Below, one piece after another: positions 20,190 through 28,205 of a stretch of DNA of 64,000 nt (position 1 is its first letter; every line of letters starts with the position of its first letter). The stretch is from Prorocentrum cordatum (taxonomy: Eukaryota > Sar > Dinophyceae > Prorocentrales > Prorocentraceae), in NCBI GenBank assembly GCA_963575745.1, contig CAUYUJ010001447.1:1070180-1134179 (forward strand), written 5' to 3'. A model generated the notes under the pieces. It was not told the DNA's origin. It saw only the letters and a program-made list of their open reading frames with translations, and did not search any database. Both the position numbers and the translations under genes were made by a program.

Positions 20190-21190
20190 CAGCCCCCTCC
20201 TCCTCCTCCTCCTCCTCCTCCTCCCTCCTCTCCCTCCTCCTCCTCTCTCCTCTCCTCCTCCTCCTCCTCCTCCTCCTTCTCCTCCTTCCTCCTCCTCTCC
20301 TCCCTCCTTATCCCCCTCCCCCTCCTCCTCCTCCTCCTCCCTCCTCCTCCTCCTCCTCCTCCTCCTCCTCCTCCGCCCCACGCGTAGATCGGCATGAAAC
20401 TCTGCACTACGCCCTTGCCGATGGCCGCCTGGCCACCTGCCGGAGCTGGCTCGGGCTGCGCGGGACAAACAGGAGCGTGGCGGCAGCCGCGGTGCGGCGC
20501 GGAATGCAGAGGCAAAGCGCAGAACTCAGCGCGGTCATTTACCGACGATGCTCGGGGTGGGCCTGTCTGCTGCACCTCCTGCTCCGCGTCTCCTCCTCCT
20601 CCTCCCTCCTCCTCCTCCTCCTCCTCCTCCTCCTCCTCCTCCTCCTCCTCCTCCTCCTCTTCTCCTTCTCCTCATACTCCTCCTCACACTCCTCGTGTTC
20701 CTCCTCCTCCTCCTACTCCTTCTCCTCTTCCTCCTCCTCCTGCTTCTCTCCCTTCTCCTCAGCCTCCTCCTCATCCTCCTCCTCGTGATCTTCCTGATTC
20801 TCCTCCTCCTCCTCCTTTTCTCCTCCTCCTCCTCCTCCTCCTTCTCGTCTTCAAACATCTGTTTTTGTCTCCGCCTTTGCTTCAAGCCCCAAGGGTTGGC
20901 GACTCGGTCTCGACTGGCGCCTCCCTTCCTGACACCCTCCTCTCTCATCCACACTCCTCAACACGATCAACACACAGGCTGCCGTAATGCCGCATCCGGC
21001 CTGCCGACCAACCCCCCTTCCCACGACCATCCGGCCTGCCGACCAACCCTCGGACTACCCCGTCTCCTCATCCTCCTTCAACTCTTCCTGCTCCTCCTCC
21101 TCCTCCTCCTTTTCTCCTCCTCCTCCTCCTCCTTTTCTCCTCCCCCTCCTCCTCCTCACTCTCAGGGGCCTCCCGGCTCTCCCTACTCCT
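20190..21190 (-). repeat. Three CTC tracts with unique spacers
   Basis: Pyrimidine tracts lie at about 20190-20375, 20590-20855 and 21090-21185. The spacers (20376-20589 and 20856-21089) are unique mixed sequence, the second containing a duplicated 'CCGGCCTGCCGACCAACCC' (about 20995 and 21030). No gene is supported. Confidence 0.8.
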
Positions 21191-21319
21191 CCTCCGATCC
21201 TTTGTCCGCATGAGCAGAACTCTCCTCCGTCGCGCCCCGAGAGGTTCGGTAACCGGCGGGCCTGTCGCTCCCAACATGAGATGCGCCTACCGCCTCTGTG
21301 TCCGGAAACTTGACATCTG

Positions 21320-21925
21320 CAGCGGCTTTACGGGTGGAGGGCGGGTCCTCTTCAGCACGTGGCTCTCGCCCGGGCGCCGCGCACACTCGTCTTAGCATTC
21401 TTTCTGCAGCGGCCTCACGGATGGAGGGCGGGTCCTTCCCTCGAAGCGCGGTTCGCGCCTGGGCGCCGCGCGCACGTGCCTTGGAGGTGTGCCGTCGTCT
21501 CGCGGACGGAGGGCGGGTCCTTCGTGGAGTGTGGCTCTCGCCTGGGCGCTGTGCGCACCCGTCTTGAGCGTTTGCAGCACTTCCACGGATGGAGGGCGGG
21601 CCCGTTGCAACATGTGGCTCTTTTTTCTGAACGCCGCGCCCGTGTGTCTTCCAGCTCGCCACACTTGCGCGGGATGAGGGCAGCTTCGCTCCGAGCTGTG
21701 GCTCTCGCGCCCTCGTCTGAGCGCCGCGCACGCTTGTGTTAAAAGCTGGCAGGACCTTCGCGCGAGGAGGGCGATCCGTGTTTTCCAGACTGTGGCTCTC
21801 GTCTGCGCGCCGCGCACATTCGTCTTACGAGTTTGCTGCAGCAGCCTCGCGGATGGAGGGCGGCTCCTTTGCCGAATGCAACTCTGGCCTGAGCGCCGCG
21901 CACACTCGCCCCCTAGAACGCACAA
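21320..21925 (+). repeat. ~86-bp tandem array, about seven units
   Basis: Each unit contains 'GGATGGAGGGCGGGTCC', then 'GTGGCTCTCGCCTGGGCGC', 'CGCGCACACTCGTCTT' and a variable GCAGC link. Cores start near 21335, 21421, 21507, 21590, 21670, 21765 and 21855. A diverged unit or two recur at about 22295-22400. Both strands stay open over hundreds of bp only because units lack stops. Confidence 0.8.
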
Positions 21926-21939
21926 GAAGATCACAATGT

Positions 21940-22720
21940 CGTATGATTGACGTTCCAGAAACGGCATTTCGGCACGACGTAGGACTGACAGGGCGCAGCA
22001 ATCATGTTGACTCGCGGTGTTGAACTCCCAGGGACCCTGTCGCGATTCAGGACCGTCAGGGCGCATCAGCAAGGTTGATTCTTGGCGTTGAAGTCCCAAG
22101 ACTGGTGTTCTGGCACGGTTTCGGACTTTCAAGCCGTCGTCTTCAAATGGGGCACTGTCTTCATTGAACGTAAATCTTTGTGGGGACCTGAGAAGAGGGA
22201 ACTTGAAGAAAGGGTTGATTGCAATTTCGTTGATGAGTCTTGGGTTTGCACTGGTTGGTACTATTCCTCCTCCGCCTCCACCTCCTCCTCCATATTGCTC
22301 TCGCCACAGCGCCGCGCAGATTCGTTTCGAGAGTCTGCATCCGATTGTCACAGGTGGCTCTCGCCTGCGCGTCGTGCCCATCCGTCTCGAACGTTTTCGA
22401 ACACTTCGCAGCGGTTTAACTCCCACGAATGACGAATGGTTGTCTGACACGACTGGGATCGTCAGGGCGCAACCGTTACGTTCATTCGCCGTGTGAATTC
22501 CCAAATATGGCGTTCTGGTACGATTCAAGGGTGTCAGGACGCACCAATAACGTTGATTCGCGGCGCTGAAGTCATGGGAAAGGTGATTGGGAAGATTGGG
22601 ATTCTGAGACGGTCGTCGTCCAATGGGGCACTGCCCGCAATGAACAGAACCTCTGGTAGGGAACCGTGAAGAGGGAACTTGGAGGAAGGGATTCTCGTAA
22701 CTTCGCCGTGGCGTGTTGCG
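21940..22720 (+). repeat. Interleaved ~80-bp repeats within a ~490-bp duplication
   Basis: Units such as 'GGACTGACAGGGCGCAGCAA', 'GGACCGTCAGGGCGCATCAG' and 'GGATCGTCAGGGCGCAACCG' recur with 'GTTGATTC.TGGCGTTGAA'. Larger blocks are also duplicated: 'AATGGGGCACTGTCTTCATT' ... 'GAGAAGAGGGAACTTGAAGA' (22145-22215) matches 'AATGGGGCACTGCCCGCAAT' ... 'GTGAAGAGGGAACTTGGAGG' (22620-22685). No coding content is supported. Confidence 0.65.
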
Positions 22721-22779
22721 CTCACGTGCGTCCTCCACCTCCCCCTCCCCCTCCTCCGCCTCCCTCTCCGAGTCTCGGA

Positions 22780-23000
22780 AGGCCTCCGGGAAGGCCTCCA
22801 GAGGACTCCGGACGCCCCTCGGAGGGCCTCAGTGCCTCCGAGAGGCCTCCGAGGAGCCCGCGAGGAGGCCCGCCGGCAGCGGCAGTGCCGCGCGCCTTCG
22901 GAAGACTCCGGACGCCCCTCGGAAGGCCTCGGGGCCTCCAAGAGGCCTCCGAGATGCCCGCGAGGAGGCCCGCCGGCAGTGGCAGTGCCGCGCGCCTTGA
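22780..23000 (+). repeat. 100-bp tandem duplication, GC-rich
   Basis: 'GACTCCGGACGCCCCTCGG' begins at 22804 and at 22904, a period of exactly 100 bp. Each unit runs on to 'CGCGAGGAGGCCCGCCGGCA' and 'GGCAGTGCCGCGCGCCTT'. It adjoins the coiled-coil segment at 22975-23120. Confidence 0.85.
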
Positions 23001-23120
23001 GGCGGAGCTCCTCCAGCTGCAGGGCGCACTGCGCCTGCTTCGCCTCCAGGAGCTGCGTGCGCTCCTCTGCCCGGTGCTGCCGCTCGTCCACCTGGCCCCG
23101 GGGGCTTCGGCGCCGGGGTC
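22975..23120 (-). CDS. Coiled-coil exon-like segment
   Basis: The minus strand reads VDERQHRAEERTQLLEAKQA then QCALQLEELRLKARG, an amphipathic charged helix with heptads, before falling into the 100-bp tandem repeat. There is no own start or stop. Family not recognised. It is similar in kind, not in sequence, to the segments at 1945-2250 and 56800-56985. Confidence 0.3.
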
Positions 23121-23511
23121 CCCTGGTCTCGCCATCGCTGGGACGTCCAATCCCCGTGCATTCCTCGATTTCGCGCGTGTATGTTTCGCGAGATGATTCA
23201 CAGGATGCTCCTCGATGGTCGTCGCAAAGCAAAGAGGCGCACGTCCGAGCGGTGCCAAGTAGTCTTGGCGGCGCGCAGGGGAATGGGGGTAGGGGGAGGG
23301 GCGAGTTCCCGGCTTCCATGATCAGTGCGGGGGGGTCACATTCCCAGACCCCCTCGGGATGCGAACAAAATCACGACGGGAAGCTGTGCATTATTTTCGG
23401 CCTCTGGAGGCCCTCGCCTGGCCTCGGGACCGTCAAAAGATGACTCAGGATGAAGAACTGGTCCCAGGGAAGGGGTCCAGACTTCTGGGGGTGGAAGAAT
23501 CACGGCGTCGG

Positions 23512-23602
23512 GGGTCTGGGTTTGGGGGGCGTCTGATTTGAGCTGTCTTGGAGGGTTCGGGAGGTCTGGGCAGAAGGTCGTCCTTTCATGGACGTTGGTG
23601 CA
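23512..23602 (-). repeat. Inverted partner of 31420-31510
   Basis: The minus strand from about 23602 reads 'GTCCATGAAAGGACGACC', 'CTGCCCAGACCTCCCGAACC' and 'CTCCAAGACAGCTCAAATCA', matching the plus strand just right of the retrotransposon. This puts oppositely oriented copies of one sequence about 1 kb left and immediately right of the element. Confidence 0.75.
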
Positions 23603-23654
23603 GAACTGAGAGCCTCGGCTTCTTGTGGTGGCGCGCACAAGGGAGGCATGGGAG

Positions 23655-23772
23655 CGCGGGGAAGGCTTCTTAGAAGGTAGGAGGCTGCTTCTTAGAAGGC
23701 GCGGGCCTTACATCTGCAGACAAGGCCACGCGCCTTCCAATGAAGCAGGGGTTCTTCTAGGAAGCCTTCCCT
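23655..23772. repeat. Inverted repeat with GAAGG/CCTTC arms
   Basis: 'GGGGAAGGCTTCTTAGAAGG' (about 23657) faces 'CTTCTAGGAAGCCTTCCC' (about 23754-23771), with additional TTAGAAGG/CCTTCTAA copies inside. It could be a small fold-back insertion. Confidence 0.6.
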
Positions 23773-23824
23773 CTGCACGTGGCCGATGCTCTGCGAGCAT
23801 CGTTTACAGCCGATCCATGGCGCG

Positions 23825-23950
23825 ATAGTTTCGCCAAAACGTGGGCCAACACTCGCCGAGCCAACACGCAGCGTGTTAACATGGACGGTTTGAGCACGGT
23901 ACGTGCTGCGTTTCGAGACGAGCGTAACAGGGCAGCTAAGGACACGACAG
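23825..23950 (+). repeat. Dispersed repeat conserved at peptide level, copy 1
   Basis: 'CCAAAACGTGGGCCAACACT', 'CCGAGCCAACACGCAGCGTG', 'TTGAGCACGGTACGTGCTGC' and 'GTTTCGAGACGAGCG' align block by block with 62505-62655. The shared reading TWxNTxRAxxQR ... LxTxRxAF is kept despite nucleotide drift, so this may be a fragment of a protein-coding family (perhaps a retroelement) I do not recognise. Confidence 0.5.
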
Positions 23951-24053
23951 TGCACACGCCCGAGCGATGCCAGGCCACTGGCGCGACCCTGGCCCCACCG
24001 GCCGCCCCGCCCACCTGCAGCTGGGGAGGTGTGACGCTCCCTTCGGGATCCGC

Positions 24054-24321
24054 GGGGCCAGCCCTTAAGTGGGCCCTGGAAACGGCAAGACCGTTTTTTG
24101 ACCGGTTCCGTTCTGCCGTTTTTTTGCCGGTTCCGACGCCGTTTTTTGACAGGTTCCGTCGCCGTTTTTTGACCGGTTCCGGCTCCAGTTCCAATCCTAG
24201 GAATCGTTTTTTTTGCCGTTTCCGGTCGCCGTTTTTTTTGCCGCTTCCATGTTTAACGGAAATATTTTTGGAAACGGTGAAAAAACGGCCCTGCCGTTTC
24301 CGGGGCTCACTAAGGGCCAGC
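24054..24321. mobile_element. MITE-like element with ~48-bp terminal inverted repeats
   Basis: The left end reads GGGGCCAGCCCTTAAGTGGG, then CCTGGAAACGGCAAGACCG and TTTTTTGACC. The right end, reverse-complemented, reads GGGGCTGGCCCTTAGTGAG, then CCCCGGAAACGGCAGGGCCG and TTTTTTCACC. The interior is made of about six imperfect copies of a ~30-bp unit 'GCCGTTTTTTGACCGGTTCC'. No ORF. A partial terminus (GGCCCTTAGTGGGCCCTGG) near 6040 suggests a wider family. Confidence 0.75.
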
Positions 24322-24586
24322 CCCGCCTTTGGGGGTGGCCCGGTGGGGCGGAGGTGCAGCCCACCCGTCTTAGAAGGCTCGCGCGGCCAGCATGCAGTGA
24401 CCTCGAGAGGCCACGCCGACACCCGGCGGGCGGGGCGTGGCCCGCGGCAGCGGCCAAGGGGCGGCCGAAGGGGCAAGGCTGCAAGCGTGGGCCGATGGGG
24501 AAGGATGGGGAGGGATGGGCCGCAGGCGTACTCCAGATTTCGTAATAAAAGGGAGGGGGTCTCAACCCTCCCAGACGAGAAGTTGT

Positions 24587-24719
24587 TCCTTTGGGCTCTT
24601 GTTTCTGCCAGCAACTGCAAGAGACTGAGCACGGGCGGAATCCAGCCGTCGAGACCGCCGAGCGAGGCACAGGCAAGCTCAAGTCCTGGGGTGAGAGCTC
24701 AACCCCAGAACAAAACACC
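24587..24719 (-). repeat. Split direct repeat B2 (133 bp, 3' end of element)
   Basis: On the plus strand it runs from TCCTTTGGGCTCTTGTTTCT to CCCCAGAACAAAACACC. It is identical to 24824-24956, offset 237 bp, with no mismatch noticed by eye. It defines the 3' terminus of the minus-strand element. Confidence 0.92.
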
Positions 24720-24757
24720 TGAGTGAAAAGAAAGCGGTGGAGGAGAGGAGGAGGCGG

Positions 24758-24823
24758 AAGACTTGAGCAACCAGAACGGCGGCGGCCCACAAGATACATC
24801 GGAAACCCGTGAGATCACGACAA
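24758..24823 (-). repeat. Split direct repeat A2 (66 bp)
   Basis: The plus-strand text AAGACTTGAGCAACCAGAAC ... ACCCGTGAGATCACGACAA is identical to 31343-31408, 6585 bp away. It abuts B1 directly at 24823/24824, the junction expected from a B-A joined circle. Confidence 0.92.
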
Positions 24824-24956
24824 TCCTTTGGGCTCTTGTTTCTGCCAGCAACTGCAAGAGACTGAGCACGGGCGGAATCCAGCCGTCGAGACCGCCGAGC
24901 GAGGCACAGGCAAGCTCAAGTCCTGGGGTGAGAGCTCAACCCCAGAACAAAACACC
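24824..24956 (-). repeat. Split direct repeat B1 (133 bp)
   Basis: Internal copy of B. It begins 52 nt after the stop of ORF2 (25009) in the sense direction and ends flush against A2. Identical to 24587-24719. Confidence 0.92.
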
Positions 24957-25008
24957 AAACATGCTCCCGAGTTTGCAGAGCAAGCTGGCATCGCCGAAGA
25001 AAAGAGAC

Positions 25009-25880
25009 TCACAAACCACACGATCGCTGCATGACCTCTGCGGAAGCTCTGACCTCGGCATTATGAAAGAGACGAGCGAGGGCGACGCAAAATGTTCGAG
25101 GGTACTCCGCCCCTCTCTTGGTCTTGAAACCTCCTGAGGGCAAAAACCTTGCAGCTGTTCGTGAGCCCGACCCGTACGAGAGCAAATGCCACGCCTGGAA
25201 CCTATGCACCGCGACTCACGGAACGGCCCCGGGTCAAGGTCCCCGAGGAGAAGGCCAGCATCCTTTTTCCAAGCCGCACCCCACTGGCACATCGAGGTGA
25301 CATGGAAAGAGACAGCGCGGCACCGCACTAGGGCTTTGTAGCGTGGGAAAAGCCACAGCCGAGAAGTCTTAGGGTTCTCGATACTCCAGGACACACGTAA
25401 CGAAAGTGAAACACCTGCGAGATTGGCAACAAACCTGTTGAGGATGTTGGATACATCGACAATCGCTTGCAAGTGAGGAGGGAGGTTCGGGAGGCCAAAG
25501 AGGTGAAGATCGAATCGTACAGGCGGCGCCCCGACCCCATGATCGCGGCACCTGGTCAGCGCGTTGCAGGGTGCACCCGCATGCCAACCCCTGATTCGAC
25601 CCGCACGGATCCAAGACAAAAGAAGCGAGCGATTGCACGGTCGGGCGAGAACGTATCTCTCGCCCAAAGTAGTGTCCCACATCAGAACCGGCATGCCCAG
25701 CTGAGCGACTGCCTTCGAGAAACCTGCTGAGCCAGAGAACAACTCTAAGATCACTGGCGGGTCGGGCAGACTGGCACCAACGCTGAGGGCAGGCCGTGCG
25801 AAGCACGGCTCAGCAAGCGCGCGCAGGCCTCCGCGTGCTCTCGCTGCGGCCCTCCTAATTTGTGCAGCTGCTAGGTCAGG
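25009..25880 (-). CDS. Cytosine-5 DNA methyltransferase-like C-terminal domain of ORF2
   Basis: Immediately after the recombinase, in a different frame, the minus strand reads PPVILELFSGSAGFSKAVAQ (about 25760-25700), the SAM-binding motif I shape of C5 methyltransferases (ELFSG.GGF). GWHAGAPCNALTRCRD (about 25590-25545) corresponds to motif IV with the Pro-Cys dipeptide, WSIENPKTSRLWLF (about 25391-25350) to the motif VI Glu-Asn pair, and RTGRAHEQLQGF (about 25185-25145) to the late RExARLQGF-type block. The frame then breaks at a run of five T, and the adjacent frame continues GGFKTKRGAEYP ... CVALARLF to a stop at 25009. Catalytic competence is uncertain because motif VIII (CQWGAAWKKD) is loose. 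Cytosine methyltransferases captured by retrotransposons are known from dinoflagellates. Its role here could be self-methylation of the element or its circle (inference). It might also be a structural descendant without activity. Confidence 0.7.
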
Positions 25881-27470
25881 CGGCCTCCTTTTTCGTACCT
25901 GCGGACTGAGCTCCAGCTCTTCCAGCGCCCACGCTGCCTGATCTGCTCGAGGTCGCGCAGTCCCGCTGCGTAGTCGTGGCTTGGGCCTGAGTGGCGGAGC
26001 TGGTAGACGTGGCAGGCACCCAGCTTCCGGAGGCCGAGGGCGGTGACAGCCCCACGCCATGCGTTGGCCACGCTGCGCTGGTCGACTGCAAACAGCGGCG
26101 CCCGGGGCGGCGCCCCCGCGCGGCGCCGCGCGGCGGCCATCGCCAGCAGTGCCGCAGCCAGGCCTGCCTGGCGCTCGAGGTCGAGACGGATCGCCGCGTC
26201 GAACTCCACCGTCTTCGAGACGTCGCCGACCTCCTGCGCGTGGAGCGTCACCGAGGTGTAGCGGTGAGCCCCTGACGCGGAAGGCGCCGGCGGCACCGCG
26301 TCCTGCAGGCGAAGCCCGTGGATCTCGCCCGGGCGGCCGTAGATCTCGAAGAGGAGCCAGATCGCGAGCGCCTCCGGGGTGCCGCGCCGATGGAGCACGT
26401 AGTAGTTGACCACCATGGCGACGACCTCGTACGAAAGGGCCATACGGCTGCGAGCTGGGGCCAGGTTGCGCCGCCCCTTGGCGGCTTGCTTGGACAGCGG
26501 CAGCTCGAATTGGCCCGTTCTGGCATAGCGCGGATCGCGCCACGCCACCGCCGCTATCATACGGTTGGCGTAGGTCTGGTGATACCCCAGCTCGAAGAGG
26601 TGGCTGATGTAGTCGCGGATCGCTCTGTCCATCTGAGCAGGCTCCTGCGTGGCCCGTCGATGCTGTCTCGTCCAGTTGTCGAAACCCACCGGCATCGAGA
26701 GATAAGCCTGACGCCCCGACGCCGTGCGCACGGAAGCTGTGTTGAGCACTGGCATGCCCGCTGGCGGCTGAATCAGCCGAGCCCGCTGCTGCGGCGTGGG
26801 ACCACCGCTCGAGCCCTGGCGGCTCGCGGGCGATGCCTGGAGCACTGGCAGCGTCGGCGACGGCGAGCCAGCCTTGCGCGCCCCGCGGACCAGGGAGCTC
26901 CCGCCGGCGGCAAGCTCGCGGCCGCAGCTGGTCGCTTGCGAGCGTCCCCCTGCAGCAGCCCCGCGGACATGGCAGGAAGAGCGCTGACGAGGGCGACGAG
27001 GCAGAGAGCCGACAACATATGGAAGAATACGTAGAGGTCTTGGGCCAATCAGCGGCTCAGAGCGAAGCGGACCATGAGCACCCAAGACGTCCTCCAGCGA
27101 GGACACTCCGAGGCCCTCATCGTGCCCGCGCTCCTCCTCCTCTACCACCTTCTCGCCCACCTCCTCGTGCGTGTGCTGGTGCTGACCCCGCCCTTGAGAA
27201 CCGTGTAGTGCTGGTCCGTGCTGCACTTGATCGGGCTCCCCATGGGGCTCTCCTTCTTCCTCACCTAGGTCACGAAGTAGCCTACCTTGATGGGGCCCCT
27301 GAGGAGGGTCGTGCTCTTTGGGGTCCAGGCCGGCCTTGTACTTCGGGGTCCTGCCGAGGCCCTCCTTTAGAATGACAGCAGAAGGGAGACTGGGTTCTCC
27401 TCGGCCTCTAGAGGGGCCATCCGCGACGTTATACTCGGACGGTATCCACCGAATACAAATGGAGCTCCAG
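25871..27470 (-). CDS. Tyrosine recombinase (integrase) domain of ORF2
   Basis: This frame opens with the end of RNase H (ICIRWIPSEYNVADGPSRG) and, after a ~230-residue proline/glycine-rich linker, enters a tyrosine recombinase. A SAM-like core-binding helix region (MDRAIRDYISHLFELGYHQT ... ANRMIAAVAW) precedes the catalytic core: Arg in EIYGRPGEIHGL (box I), YQLRHSGPSHDY (box II, with Tyr where most families have the first His) and GRWKSWSSVRRYEK (Trp/His position and the Tyr nucleophile). It would insert the circular cDNA without a DDE integrase. The stop follows seven codons after the Tyr, but the methyltransferase-like domain begins at once in the +1 phase, so one missing base probably separates what was a fusion. 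Uncertain stretch: the linker at about 27350-26750 may contain further frame changes. Confidence 0.82.
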
Positions 27471-28205
27471 ACGCAAGAGACAGAGCCCCAATGCGGCGCA
27501 TGATCCCCAACATGGCGTGGCTGTGGGCCCGCGTCCGAGAGGCCGCCGAGACAAACGCAGGAGAATCTCCCAGGACAAGCATCCTCTTCCCATGGTTCCG
27601 AACGGCCCGTAAAGCATGCCGAACATGGCACAGGACCGCCCGAGCTTCGAGAACAGGCATCCCCTCAAGGCGATCCCACTTGCGACGTCCCGTGACACGC
27701 CACAACGACTTGTCCAGGTATTTCCTCGAGACCTCGGGGAGAGCGAGCAGGTCGCGCTCCACAGGCGGGCCGACGGGCTGGCTGTCCTCCGCCGGACAGC
27801 CAGGATCGAGCTGGGCCGCTACGATCCCTAGGTCACAGGCTGCGACCCCGTCGGCGGCACATTCAGCGGCGAGGGCGCGGCGACGAGGAGGCGCGCGCTC
27901 AGCCCTGCCATAGCGCCACCGCTCGCTATGGCGACCAGACTCCCGAACAGCGCCGACATCCCAATCAGCCTCGCAGGCGCCCAACCCCCAAGGGGGGGCG
28001 TCTACGCAGCCGACGGAACACGACCACTGAGCACGAAGATCGCGCCATAGCACAGGGGCGACGCCATCCCAGGCCATGCGCACCTGCCTGACCTGAGACC
28101 AGAGCGGCACCTGCTGGCGGTAGCACTTCTGGACGAAGCGGAAACACGCCTCGAAGATGCTCAAGCCCTCACGCCGAGCGAGAGTGACGAAGATGATGTG
28201 GCCAG
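27455..28205 (-). CDS. RNase H domain of ORF2
   Basis: In phase with GHIIFVTLARREGLSIFEAC, the RT connection, the frame continues through CSVGCVDAPPWGLG (first Asp), PVLEARAVLCHVRHALR (Glu), KRMLVLGDSPAFVSAASRT (second Asp) and MRRIGALSLASGA. The last catalytic Asp (EYNVADG) is found only in the next frame, so a base is missing near 27460. The set Asp-Glu-Asp-Asp is therefore complete in the element but split across two frames. Role: removal of the RNA strand during reverse transcription. The open frame extends a little further on both sides (28326-27367) as shadow sequence. Confidence 0.75.

Noticed and set aside
26773-27048. Hydrophobic minus-strand frame inside the recombinase linker (LYVFFHMLSALCLVALVSAL)
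   Set aside because: It could be a true piece of the linker in a shifted frame, but the neighbouring frame carries sequence into the recombinase without a stop, so there is no reason to prefer it.
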